64,000 bases of DNA from Fibrobacter sp. UWB2 (GTDB lineage Bacteria; Fibrobacterota; Fibrobacteria; Fibrobacterales; Fibrobacteraceae), in NCBI RefSeq assembly GCF_002210425.1, contig NZ_MWQK01000006.1, forward strand, positions 124,001 to 188,000, read 5' to 3'. Positions within the stretch are counted from its first letter, which is position 1. Each line of letters starts with the position of its first letter. This document shows positions 44,446 to 52,442 of this stretch, in pieces. Both the position numbers and the translations under genes were made by a program. A model generated the notes under the pieces. That model saw only the letters and a list, made by a program, of their open reading frames with translations. It did not search any database and was not told the DNA's origin.

Positions 44446-47019
44446 TTACCACTCAATTGCAATCTTCGCGACGAGGAAGCGGCGGGAGACTTCATCGAGC
44501 TTGGCCGGGTCAATCTCAATGCCAAGCAGCCCTGCAAAAATGACAAACGGACTAGGGGTTGTCCCCTGGTTGTTGCACTTGACGCGCACGACCATCGTGC
44601 CGTTCTGAATATCAATACCCAAAATCTGCTCGTTCAAGTCCATCTGCTGACCGCGGTGGTTCGTGACAATAGGCAATTGCTTTTGTTCGAACTTTTGCAT
44701 AAGGTCGGCGGGGATGCTTTCGGGCGTGTGGCGGTAGACCATCGCTTTCGGGAAATGCTTCGAGAGCTTTTCCTTCAAAGGCTCGATGTCCACGATTTCC
44801 ATACCGCGCGGAAACGGAGCGCTGAGCTTTGCGATAATGGCGGGTTTGCCTTCGGCGGAGAGGTCGAGCTTTTGCAATAAATCAACGCTGATGACTTCGC
44901 AGTAAGTTTCAAGTCCAAGCGGCAAGGCCCCCATGTTCACAATGCGGGGCTTCGGGCTGAATCCCTCGCTGAACTTGATCGGGATGCCTGCGCAAATGAA
45001 CGTGCGTTCGAAGAAACTGAGCATGTTGTGGTGCGGCAGGAATCGGCTGATGCCGGACTTCTTGAACGTAATCTTGTAGCTGTAGCTCACCTTCTGGCTC
45101 GGACGGCGTTCTGCCACGAGCTTCTTGATTTCTTCAGGGGTACGGCTCGGCGCCTTGTGGCGCACAGGGTCGTCGGCGAGGACAATTTCTTTGCCGAATC
45201 CCGGGATGCCGCAAGCTTGGCAATCACCCCATTTGCAGTTTGGCACAGGTGCGGAATTTGGATCGAAAGCCTTTTCCCATTCGCGGCGCAAGTATTGCTT
45301 TGTCGTGCCCGCGTGAATAAAGTCCCACGGGAAGACTTCGTCCTTATCGCGTTCGCGGTAGACCCAGTTTGTGTCGTAGCCGCATTCTTCCCAAACTTGG
45401 AGCCACTTGTCAAAGTCAAAACGGTAGCTGTCGCTTTCGAAGATAATGCCCTTCTTGTAGGCGGCGTAAATGACTGGACCGAGGCTGCGGTCGCCACGGC
45501 TGTAGACTGCTTCCAAGAAACTTGTTTCCCAGGCCGCCCAGTTGATTTTCACGTTCGGGTGCTTGAAAAATTTTTCGCGCACGTAGCGGATGTGTCCGAG
45601 AGCTGTTTCTTTGTCCATAAACGGAGCCCATTGCAGGCCCGTAAACGACTTCGGGATGAGAATGCCGATGCTCACTGCAATTTGAATGCCGCGGTTGTAC
45701 TTGCGTCCGATTTTCACGAGATTGAAGATGAGTTCGCAGAACGCCTGCATGTCATCGAGGTTCTCGGTCGGGAAGCCAATCATCGTGTAAAGCTTAATCT
45801 TGTTGAACCCGCTAGAAAATGCGTGTTCAGCGGCGTCGTACATGTCCTGGTCGCTGATGGTCTTGTTGATCATCTTGCGGATGCGCTCGGAACCTGTTTC
45901 CGGTGCGAACGTGGCACTGCGACCGCCTTTGAGCGCTGCTACTTTTTCAGCGAGACTTTGTCCAAAACTGTTGACGCGGATACTCGGGAGGCTTACGTCT
46001 ACGTTATCGTAAAACGGGTCGTCAATAATGGAGTCCGTGAGCGCTTCGACCGGTTTGTAGTCAGCGGTAGAAAGCGACAAAAGACCAAGTTCGCGTTCGC
46101 CAGTTGCTTGAATGCCCGCTTTTGCAATGTCCAAAACATCGTCCGGATTGAGCTCGCGGCACGGTCTGTACCAAATGCCTGCCTGGCAGAACCTACAACC
46201 CTGCGCGCAACCACGCATCACTTCCACGCTAAAGCGGTTGTGAACAAGTTGCATGTTTGCAATCAAGTTCTTGATGGGGTAGTCTTTCGGGTCGAGTTTT
46301 GGGATAAACTGACGGCGTACACCGTTTGTCTTTTCGTAAGAGCCTTTTGCAGGTTCCGCTGGCACAATCACGCCGTATTCGTTCTTGACAACTTTCATCA
46401 AGCTCGGAACGTAAACGCCATCGAGTTTAGACAAATTTTCTAGAATCTGGGCGCGCTTGAGACCTGCCTTGCGGCCTTCTCCCACACAACGTACAAAATC
46501 AACAACAAGTTTTTCGCCATCGCCAATCATGAACGCGTCAAAGAAATCCGCGACTGGCTCGGGGTTCCCCATCGAGGGTCCACCCGAAACGACAATCGGG
46601 TCGCTTTCGGCACGGTCTTTTTGCCATGCCGGAATCCCTGCAAGTTCAAGCACGTACGGCACGTTTGTAAAGTTGAGTTCAGTCTGGAGCGTAAGCCCCA
46701 CGACTTCGTAATCCTTGACCGCCGTATAGCTTGCGTGCGTATAAAGCGGAATATCGTACTTCTTCATCTCGGCGGCCATGTCGTCCCACGGCGCAAAAGC
46801 CACTTCGCAAAGCAAATCCGGTTCGCGGTTCAGCACATGGTACAAAATTCTGAGCCCGTTGTTGCTCATGCCGATTTCGTAAGTGTCCGGGAACACAAAC
46901 GCCATGCGTGCAAGCATTTTGCTGTGGTCTTTGATGACGCTGTTCGCTTCGCCGCCCATGTAACGAGCGGGGGATTCTACTGCGGGGAGTGCAAGTGCGA
47001 TTTTCTCAAGGATTGTCAT
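44446..47019 (-). CDS. TIGR03960-type radical SAM protein fused to DUF2344
   Basis: An 857-residue protein. The N-terminal ~200 residues resemble a B12-binding-like domain (YEIGMSNNGLRILYHVLN). The radical SAM core has the cluster motif CAQGCRFCQAG (CxxxCxxC) near residue 270 and continues to about 600 (FAPETGSERIRKMINK). A zinc-like Cys pair lies in CKWGDCQACGIPG. The last ~210 residues match DUF2344 (KSGISRFLPHHNMLSFFERTF). Such fusions are conserved and often sit near ribosomal protein genes, but the reaction is unknown. TATATT lies seven bases before ATG 47019; divergent from the DUF3791 gene. Confidence 0.92.
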   Translation of the reverse strand: MTILEKIALALPAVESPARYMGGEANSVIKDHSKMLARMAFVFPDTYEIGMSNNGLRILYHVLNREPDLLCEVAFAPWDDMAAEMKKYDIPLYTHASYTAVKDYEVVGLTLQTELNFTNVPYVLELAGIPAWQKDRAESDPIVVSGGPSMGNPEPVADFFDAFMIGDGEKLVVDFVRCVGEGRKAGLKRAQILENLSKLDGVYVPSLMKVVKNEYGVIVPAEPAKGSYEKTNGVRRQFIPKLDPKDYPIKNLIANMQLVHNRFSVEVMRGCAQGCRFCQAGIWYRPCRELNPDDVLDIAKAGIQATGERELGLLSLSTADYKPVEALTDSIIDDPFYDNVDVSLPSIRVNSFGQSLAEKVAALKGGRSATFAPETGSERIRKMINKTISDQDMYDAAEHAFSSGFNKIKLYTMIGFPTENLDDMQAFCELIFNLVKIGRKYNRGIQIAVSIGILIPKSFTGLQWAPFMDKETALGHIRYVREKFFKHPNVKINWAAWETSFLEAVYSRGDRSLGPVIYAAYKKGIIFESDSYRFDFDKWLQVWEECGYDTNWVYRERDKDEVFPWDFIHAGTTKQYLRREWEKAFDPNSAPVPNCKWGDCQACGIPGFGKEIVLADDPVRHKAPSRTPEEIKKLVAERRPSQKVSYSYKITFKKSGISRFLPHHNMLSFFERTFICAGIPIKFSEGFSPKPRIVNMGALPLGLETYCEVISVDLLQKLDLSAEGKPAIIAKLSAPFPRGMEIVDIEPLKEKLSKHFPKAMVYRHTPESIPADLMQKFEQKQLPIVTNHRGQQMDLNEQILGIDIQNGTMVVRVKCNNQGTTPSPFVIFAGLLGIEIDPAKLDEVSRRFLVAKIAIEW

Positions 47020-47026
47020 GTTGGTA

Positions 47027-47032
47027 AATATA
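47027..47032 (-). promoter_or_regulatory. TATATT seven bases before the radical SAM start
   Basis: Minus-strand TATATT, then TACCAAC, then ATG 47019. No ribosome site is present between them. Forms a divergent pair with the promoter at 47051. Confidence 0.5.
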
Positions 47033-47050
47033 GAATAGAATGGGGAAGGG

Positions 47051-47079
47051 TTGTCTTTTTACGAGTGATAATCTATATT
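47051..47079 (+). promoter_or_regulatory. Promoter abutting the DUF3791 gene
   Basis: TTGTCT (47051-47056), 17-bp spacer, TATATT (47074-47079), then CAGGAT and ATG 47086. Confidence 0.65.
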
Positions 47080-47085
47080 CAGGAT

Positions 47086-47304
47086 ATGGCTGACAAATAC
47101 AAAATCCCATATGTGAATATGTGCATCCGGCTTTTTGCGAAGCGTTTTCGATTGTCGCTTCAGACTGCAGCAAGTTATTTATGTGATTTCAAAGGCGTTC
47201 GTTTTCTCGATGAATGCTATTCTTCGGAACACCTTCTTCCTGTAGAAGATGCATTGAATGACTTGGTTGTTGTTTGCAAAAATAATGGGGGCACAATTGG
47301 ATGA
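47086..47304 (+). CDS. DUF3791-type small protein of a toxin-antitoxin-like module
   Basis: A 72-residue helical protein matching DUF3791: ASYLCDFKGVRFLDECYSSEH in the middle and the hallmark end ALNDLVVVCKNNGG. In other genomes DUF3791 genes lie next to DUF3990 genes in small operons thought to act as toxin-antitoxin or defence modules. The next, truncated DUF3990 piece continues in the same reading frame directly after the TGA stop. A second DUF3791 copy is at 54063. Confidence 0.78.
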   Translation: MADKYKIPYVNMCIRLFAKRFRLSLQTAASYLCDFKGVRFLDECYSSEHLLPVEDALNDLVVVCKNNGGTIG

Positions 47305-47586
47305 TTTCAATCAAATCAATTGAGATTATTACGATTTGAAAAAGTGTGTGTTGAATGGGCTGAATTTATTTATAAAAATAGAAGTAGTTCTGCTAAGTTT
47401 ACTCATAACTATGATATTGTTGTAGGTCCGATTGCTGATGATGGAGTCGCTTATTTGCTGAATATGTATGAAGACGGCCTACGTACGTTAGAAGAGTTGG
47501 CTAAGGAACTTGAGTATAAAGACTTGAATAGTCAATATTGCTTTTTAACAGAAAAGGCTGTTTCTCTTTTGCGGAGGGTTAAGTAA
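47305..47586 (+). pseudogene. N-terminally truncated DUF3990 gene
   Basis: About 90 codons encoding the C-terminal part of a DUF3990 protein: VEWAEFIYKNR, then the characteristic YDIVVGPIADD and YCFLTEKAVSLL. The N-terminal half of the family (with its LYHGS-like start) is missing, and the frame is fused in phase to the end of the DUF3791 gene with only the TGA between. TTG 47320 could serve as a start but has no ribosome site. It probably arose by an internal deletion; expression by readthrough is possible. Confidence 0.7.
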
Positions 47587-47804
47587 TGACTGCGGCTCAA
47601 AGCGAATCATTGGTTTCGAGGATTGTTGAAAAAAATGTTCAATCTTTGATGAATGAGTTTTCTTTGGATATGGAAACTGCTTTCAATTTTGTTTATAAGT
47701 CAAAGATTTTTGATTCTTTAAATGATCCTAGTACGGGATTGCGGGCTCGAAGTGCTGATTACATCTATGAATTCGTTCGCGAAGAGTTTTTGCAAAAGGG
47801 CTAA
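47586..47804 (+). CDS. Third small gene of the DUF3791/DUF3990 module
   Basis: A 72-residue helical protein: LVSRIVEKNVQSLMNEFSLD, AFNFVYKSKIFDSLNDPSTGL and a C-terminal YIYEFVREEF. The ATG overlaps the stop of the truncated DUF3990 frame by one base (TAATG), so it was co-translated with it. A homologue carrying an in-frame stop lies at 54298. I recall similar small proteins beside DUF3791/DUF3990 genes in other genomes but cannot name a family. Confidence 0.7.
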   Translation: MTAAQSESLVSRIVEKNVQSLMNEFSLDMETAFNFVYKSKIFDSLNDPSTGLRARSADYIYEFVREEFLQKG

Positions 47805-47935
47805 GTTTTATATCGCACATTAATAGTTCCATCCTTTTTGTATCAATGAGTATCGTAGAGGAACTTCGCTTTTAAGGGGCTGTTTTAAAAATTCTTTACA
47901 GCCATGCCCTGTAATATTTTAATATTATTTATGGT

Positions 47936-49291
47936 ATGAATATCGTTAAATATATCTTTTGGTTGGTCGCCTTTTTGATGGGCGTTATTGCTGCATATGT
48001 CGTCCCCGAAGAGACTATGTCCGTCGGGGCCAAGTTCATATTTGTCGGAGCTTGGGGCGCAGTGCTCGGCTTCGTTTTTTATACCGTCTGCAGCAGGCAG
48101 ATTGAAGCCATCGAAAACGATTTTAACGAGGTGCTGAACAAGCCGCAGCCCAAGGACACACAGTTCGTGTCGGTCCGCCTCCAAGAAGAAAAGAAGAACC
48201 CGCTCCCGCCGGGTGCAATCCCCGCCGCCGAAGCCCTCAAACAGCAGCCCGTGCCCGCCTCCATCAAGAAGCTCGATGCCGCCGCCCTCAAGGTCGGGTT
48301 CCCGCTCGAAGCCTGGAACGGCTTTAAGCTCGGAATTCTGCGCAACCGTCCGTTCACCGAAGTCATCGACGCCATGCAAAAGCTCTTGCCGGAACTTTTC
48401 CCCGAAGCTTCTGGCGTACTTTATATGTACGGTGGCGTGCAGACCGAACTCTCTCAGATTTTCCGCTTTGGTCCGAACGTCATCAGTGACGAAACCGTGC
48501 TCCCAGCCGAATGCGCAAGCTTCAATACCGGCGACATCGTCGTGACTGACTATAGCTCTCCTGAAGTCTCTAGCGGTTGTACGCACTTGCACCACCGCCC
48601 GAAGGGCATTGCCATTTGCGCCCCGATCGAAGGCCTCGAAGAACACTTCGGCATTCTGACACTCCAGGTCGATAAGCTCCCGGAAACCGAAACCAAGGAA
48701 TACTGGCAGGCCAAGGTGAGCATTGTCGCTACCGCGTTTGGACTTTACGTGGCGAACCAGGACCTCAGCATGCGCTTTGAACAGCACAGCATCCGTGACG
48801 TGCTGACCGGTCTTTTTAACAAACGTTATATGGAAGAATCGCTCAGCCGCGAAATCACTGCTGCCGTGCGCCACAAGTCGCCCATTGGCATCGTGATGCT
48901 TTACCCAGACGCCATCCCTGCAGTGCAGAACGCTCAAGGCCGCCACGCTGTGGAACAGCTCTTCTGGGAACTTGGACAGCGCTTGCCGAGCTACATCCGT
49001 GGCGAAGATATCCCGTGCCGCTATTCCGATGACGTGTTCTGCGTGATTATGCCGGGCGCTGACCTCCAGATTACCAGGAACCGTGCCGAACGCATCCGCA
49101 ACGAAATCTCGCAGCTCCAGATTGCCTACGGCGAAGGAATCCTCGCAACCACGCTCAGCATGGGCGTTGCCGTGATGCCGACCCACGCAAACGATGCCGG
49201 TTCGCTCATCTACACCGCAGAAGCCTCCCTCCAGATGGCTATGCAGGCCGGTGGCAACCGCGTCGTCGTCGCAAACTCCATCGTGAAGTAA
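47936..49291 (+). CDS. Membrane protein with GAF-like and degenerate GGDEF domains
   Basis: A 451-residue protein with two N-terminal membrane helices (about 5-22 and 30-50), a Pro/Lys-rich linker, a GAF-like domain (about 110-280) and a GGDEF fold (about 290-445). The GGDEF signature is replaced by SDDVF (CRYSDDVFCVIMPG), and the usual substrate segment DxxHFKxxND is VMLYPDAIPAVQNAQGRHA, so cyclase activity is unlikely. Fold markers such as RDVLTGLFNKRYMEE and TLSMGVAVMP are retained. It may bind c-di-GMP or GTP or signal by protein contact. Followed by a terminator at 49382. Confidence 0.88.
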   Translation: MNIVKYIFWLVAFLMGVIAAYVVPEETMSVGAKFIFVGAWGAVLGFVFYTVCSRQIEAIENDFNEVLNKPQPKDTQFVSVRLQEEKKNPLPPGAIPAAEALKQQPVPASIKKLDAAALKVGFPLEAWNGFKLGILRNRPFTEVIDAMQKLLPELFPEASGVLYMYGGVQTELSQIFRFGPNVISDETVLPAECASFNTGDIVVTDYSSPEVSSGCTHLHHRPKGIAICAPIEGLEEHFGILTLQVDKLPETETKEYWQAKVSIVATAFGLYVANQDLSMRFEQHSIRDVLTGLFNKRYMEESLSREITAAVRHKSPIGIVMLYPDAIPAVQNAQGRHAVEQLFWELGQRLPSYIRGEDIPCRYSDDVFCVIMPGADLQITRNRAERIRNEISQLQIAYGEGILATTLSMGVAVMPTHANDAGSLIYTAEASLQMAMQAGGNRVVVANSIVK

Positions 49292-49340
49292 TAACGTTTA
49301 TTACTTCATGGCGTAATCGTCATTCTGACACCGACTATTA

Positions 49341-49375
49341 CGTCATCCTGAGCGCAGCGAAGGATCTAGTAAAGT
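49341..49375. repeat. Dispersed repeat (GTCATCCTGAGC..GGATCTAGTAAAGTCT)
   Basis: Near-identical over its first part to the element at 36666 and over its end to 60612-60632. It lies just upstream of the terminator of the degenerate-GGDEF gene. Confidence 0.65.
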
Positions 49376-49381
49376 CTTGAA

Positions 49382-49406
49382 AGCCTCCTTCGGGAGGCCT
49401 TTTTTA
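49382..49406 (+). terminator. Terminator after the degenerate-GGDEF gene
   Basis: GCCTCC-TTC-GGGAGGC followed by six T. The 505-base gap 49292-49796 otherwise holds the pilin control region and no gene. Confidence 0.85.
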
Positions 49407-49500
49407 TATGTATAGCCGTGCTAAAATGGAAGTGGACTTCCTGTTTTGCATGAAAAAGTCTTTAAAAGTAAAGATTCTTAAACAAATGGGCCTAAAAACC

Positions 49501-49518
49501 ATGTGACAACCATCACAT
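49501..49518. promoter_or_regulatory. CRP/FNR-like site upstream of the pilin gene
   Basis: ATGTGA-CAACCA-TCACAT has perfect six-base arms and fits the CRP consensus TGTGA-N6-TCACA. It lies about 200 bases upstream of the -35 element. Confidence 0.6.
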
Positions 49519-49527
49519 TTCTTGGAC

Positions 49528-49550
49528 TTATATTCCAAATTGGAATATAA
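49528..49550. promoter_or_regulatory. 23-bp perfect palindrome upstream of the pilin gene
   Basis: Arms TTATATTCCAA and TTGGAATATAA flank a single A. No T-run follows, so it is more likely an operator for a dimeric regulator than a terminator. Confidence 0.6.
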
Positions 49551-49671
49551 AAAACAGATGAAAATCTCTTTTTCGTAAAAAATTATCTATATATAGTTCA
49601 TCGGAAAGTTTGGTTAATATTTGCGAATTTTTGCGAAAAACGGCACTTTTTGAATCAAACAAACTAAGCCA

Positions 49672-49701
49672 TGACAAAAACGTGACAAAAGTTTGACAAA
49701 A
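49672..49701. repeat. Three TGACAAAA iterons at 11-bp intervals
   Basis: TGACAAAA occurs at 49672, 49683 and 49694, in phase with one helical turn and ending three bases before the -35 element. This is the placement of activator binding sites. TTGCGAA also repeats just upstream at 49621 and 49631. Confidence 0.65.
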
Positions 49702-49704
49702 GTA

Positions 49705-49733
49705 TTGCTTTTCGGAAAAAAAGTGGATATATT
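49705..49733 (+). promoter_or_regulatory. Promoter of the expressed pilin gene
   Basis: TTGCTT (49705-49710) and TATATT (49728-49733) with a 17-bp spacer. Unlike many genes here, a leader of about 57 bases follows, with AAGGAG before ATG 49797. Confidence 0.75.
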
Positions 49734-49796
49734 ACTGAATGTAAACGAGCAATAACGCTCAAAAAGAATGTGTAACTAAAAACAAGGAGATACACT

Positions 49797-50324
49797 ATGA
49801 AGAAGCAAGGTTTTACCCTTATTGAATTGATGGTCGTGATCGTTATCATGGGCATCCTCGCCGCCGTCGCAGTTCCGAAACTGTTCGGTATGATTGCTAA
49901 GTCCAAGGCCTCTGAAGTCGGTCCGGCAGCCGGAACCTACGTGAAGTTGCAGGATGCTTATGCCGCAGAATCCAACCAGCTTGGTACATGGGCTCTTATC
50001 GGCTATACAGCTCCGGGTACAAAGAACTCGGATGGAACATTCGAATCCACCGTGTATAAGTATTCTGGAGCAATGACTGGTGCAGTCGCTCTTAAAGAAA
50101 CGGGTGCAACCGCACAGGCAAAAGCATGGTTAGCCGTTGCTCAAGTCGCCTTGAACGATTGTAAAAAAGACTCGGAATGGAGAATTGCTGTTACCGGTGC
50201 AACAACTGGCGTGACTTATGAAAACACTTATTCTGATCAGCCCAACTGCGAAGCTTTGACTCCGAACTTCAAGAACATCGGTACCAAGGCTTCTACCTCC
50301 ACCACAACCGGTGGCAATGGCTAA
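49797..50324 (+). CDS. Type IV pilin, complete (expressed) gene
   Basis: A 175-residue prepilin. The leader MKKQG precedes Phe6, the methylated residue after peptidase cleavage, and Glu at mature position 5 (FTLIE) is present. The hydrophobic helix LMVVIVIMGILAAVAV follows. Residues 44-58 form the conserved block AAGTYVKLQDAYAAE, after which the sequence is variable. Two Cys (122 in LNDC and 151 in NCEALTP) are likely to form a C-terminal disulfide, and the tail is Thr/Ser/Gly-rich. A strong promoter, control region and AAGGAG point to high expression. The DNA encoding its conserved block recurs at the 5' ends of the two cassettes at 52443 and 53657. Confidence 0.95.
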   Translation: MKKQGFTLIELMVVIVIMGILAAVAVPKLFGMIAKSKASEVGPAAGTYVKLQDAYAAESNQLGTWALIGYTAPGTKNSDGTFESTVYKYSGAMTGAVALKETGATAQAKAWLAVAQVALNDCKKDSEWRIAVTGATTGVTYENTYSDQPNCEALTPNFKNIGTKASTSTTTGGNG

Positions 50325-50351
50325 TTCGTAATTCCATTACAATTAAAGCTT

Positions 50352-50386
50352 AAAAAGAGAACTCCAACCGGGGTTCTCTTTTTTTG
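50352..50386 (+). terminator. Pilin gene terminator (repeated at cassette 2 and at 55529)
   Basis: AGAGAACTCC-AACC-GGGGTTCTCT followed by seven T. With its upstream flank (GTAATTCCAT.AC) it is repeated, inverted, after the cassette at 53657. Confidence 0.88.
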
Positions 50387-50520
50387 TAGACAACGAAGAG
50401 AATAACTTGAATTCAGATATTTAATGGCGTTAGTCGAATTAGTGTTACGACATACTTTCTTATGAAAAAGACTCAGACATCAACCTTACAAGTAAATCAT
50501 CTGATTAAAGCAGTATGCTC

Positions 50521-51498
50521 TCAAACCGTAGATTTCATGGCTATGACATAAAGCAGTTCCTTTAAATCATCACCCCAAATTATTTTGACATTTTTACTTG
50601 CCGCATATCGCTCAAAGTTGGAATTCAGCTGCTTTTTGCAGCCTGTAAGAACGACCCACTTTTCAAGCAACATATTCTGACCATTATTCCATTCATCAAA
50701 GGAATCAGCCTTTGAAACCTGATCAATCGGTCCATAACCAACAACATTGTTATAATCTTTAACCTGTATCGCTATGATATAATAGGATTCATCGTAAGTG
50801 AGCGGCGACGGAATTTTAATAATGATGTCCGCTCCATGTTCCTTTTCTATTTTGCCTCCCACTCGTTCAACCTTATAATGGGGGTACAATCTCCGTAAGC
50901 CATGGACTAAAACAAATTCCCATTCCGATTCTGAAAACTGAGAATACATTTTATCATAAAGGATTCTTTTGAAAGTCTCTGCAAAAGCGTCAAAAACAGA
51001 CTCTTCTACTTCCTCATACCGATTGATATAGTCCTTGACCTCTAGCAAGGACGCCCTTGGTGCAGCAATCAACTGTTCAATGATTTCCGCAAAATCATCA
51101 AGGCCCCAAAATCGCATGGGTGTACGAAGTGATGCCTTAAGCTTGCCGACAAGTGAATTGTGGCGGCGAAACTCCGTAACATATTCAGCAGGAAATATGT
51201 GACCAAAATCTTTCAAGGTCGGATCTATTTCAAACCGATAGCCAGTTGCAAAATCTTGCGTAGCACGGACAACCGCAACAGTATCTGGAGAACAAAGGCT
51301 GGGGACAAGAAGAATGTCCCCCTGTTTAACCTTAAACATACTCCTATTACGAGATGCTCCTTCATTTACAGTCATATTTCTTAAATCTTGCCCTGGGTCA
51401 TACCCCCAACCTTGACGAAGATGTTTATGTTCCAACAATTCTTTTTTGAAGAATTCTCTTTGTGAAGTATTTATTCTATAACCATAATAATGTGTCAT
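50521..51498 (-). CDS. Mrr-like restriction endonuclease with N-terminal PUA-like domain
   Basis: A 325-residue protein. The N-terminal ~115 residues look like a PUA/EVE-type base-reading barrel (KQGDILLVPSLCSPDTVAVVRAT). The C-terminal half has an Mrr-like PD-(D/E)xK core: Glu in EWEFVLVHGLRRLYPHY, Asp224 in HGADIIIKI and the QxK variant Q245-V-K247 in IIAIQVKDY. Such reader-plus-Mrr fusions are type IV restriction enzymes that cut modified foreign DNA; I infer this role. No methyltransferase accompanies it, which fits type IV. AGAGG precedes ATG 51498. It lies between the expressed pilin gene and the silent cassettes. Confidence 0.78.
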   Translation of the reverse strand: MTHYYGYRINTSQREFFKKELLEHKHLRQGWGYDPGQDLRNMTVNEGASRNRSMFKVKQGDILLVPSLCSPDTVAVVRATQDFATGYRFEIDPTLKDFGHIFPAEYVTEFRRHNSLVGKLKASLRTPMRFWGLDDFAEIIEQLIAAPRASLLEVKDYINRYEEVEESVFDAFAETFKRILYDKMYSQFSESEWEFVLVHGLRRLYPHYKVERVGGKIEKEHGADIIIKIPSPLTYDESYYIIAIQVKDYNNVVGYGPIDQVSKADSFDEWNNGQNMLLEKWVVLTGCKKQLNSNFERYAASKNVKIIWGDDLKELLYVIAMKSTV

Positions 51499-51577
51499 AA
51501 AACCTCTTTTTTTAAGTTGAATGCTCTTTTTCTGAACAATTGAGCGCGAAGAAAATTCCGCCTGAACATATTGTTCT

Positions 51578-51604
51578 CCCCCCCCCCAAAAAAAAATTGG
51601 GGGG
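51578..51604. repeat. Homopolymer tract C10-A9-TT-G6
   Basis: Ten C, nine A, TT and six G in a row, in the gap between the nuclease gene and the small PUA-like gene (both minus strand). A G8 run lies at 52299-52306. Such tracts are prone to slippage. Confidence 0.85.
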
Positions 51605-51683
51605 AAACTAGAAACGGAACGCTTTAAACAAGAGTCGATGGCTATATTATCGGCTCTTGCTCATTTGGGAAAGTACTGATGGG

Positions 51684-52100
51684 TTATTTACGGTCGAAAC
51701 GCGCTATTTTATCCAAAATAGCTTTTTGAACTTGTTCATGGAACTCTATGTAAAGAGCGCATCCTCGTACGCAGTCCATTTTATCATCTAAACGTCCGAA
51801 CCACAACCATTCTGAAGCATTTTTGGCGGCGAAAAGCCATTTTACTTCGCGAGCTGTACCAAGATCGTTTTCAACAAGCTTATCAGATTTCACAATGCCA
51901 ATAGCCTTGATGTAAAGACCAGCTCTGGGAGAAAAGCTCTTGATAAAGACTATACTACCAACAGAAATTGTCGATAGCATTTGATGATAACTAGGTGATT
52001 GCTGCTTATTCCAGCCAATATAAGCTAGCCCTTGATGAATAAAGGATTCCGTGTTGTTTACGGTTCCATTATCATAAAAAGCGCCAAATCCATAAAACAT
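51684..52100 (-). CDS. Small PUA/EVE-like protein
   Basis: A 138-residue soluble protein. The block VGSIVFIKSFSPRAGLYIKAIGIVKSD has the strand pattern of PUA-like domains such as EVE and of the reader region in the neighbouring nuclease. Aromatic residues (YGFGAFYDNG, WLWFGRLDD) could form a base-binding cage. AGGAGG precedes ATG. No catalytic motif is present. I infer a nucleic-acid or modified-base binding role, perhaps with the neighbouring nuclease; the family is not certain. Confidence 0.65.
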   Translation of the reverse strand: MFYGFGAFYDNGTVNNTESFIHQGLAYIGWNKQQSPSYHQMLSTISVGSIVFIKSFSPRAGLYIKAIGIVKSDKLVENDLGTAREVKWLFAAKNASEWLWFGRLDDKMDCVRGCALYIEFHEQVQKAILDKIARFDRK

Positions 52101-52442
52101 AAGAACCTCCTATTGCTTTGTTCATTGTCGGCTATTAAGCACGTCTACTTGCATAGTTTTGCTCAAATAATAGGGAGCGATTAGAAAATGCAAAGTATAG
52201 TTTCAACAACCTTTACTAGCAATAATAGCAAAAACAAATCCACTTTGCAAGGTTGTTTTTATTCTTTTACGTAGCATTTCTGAAATTATTTTCTAGGAGG
52301 GGGGGGAACAGTCCAATTTTGAGCCCTTTTATTGAATTTTGTCGGGATAGCGACTAGGAAAATGAGCGTTCTGTCGAATAAAGCGACTAAAAAAAAGACC
52401 TTCCCGTGGGGGAAGGCCTAAAAGCTTTTAGCGGTTTGCTAA
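52101..52442. other. Gene-free gap with G8 tract and cassette 1 terminator
   Basis: These 342 bases contain the upstream region of the small PUA-like gene, a run of eight G at 52299-52306 and, on the minus strand, the hairpin CCTTCCC..GGGAAGG with eight T (52393-52421) that follows cassette 1. Confidence 0.6.

Noticed and set aside
49528-49550. The 23-bp palindrome as a terminator of the degenerate-GGDEF gene
   Set aside because: No T-run follows, the stem is AT-rich, and a proper terminator already exists at 49382-49406.
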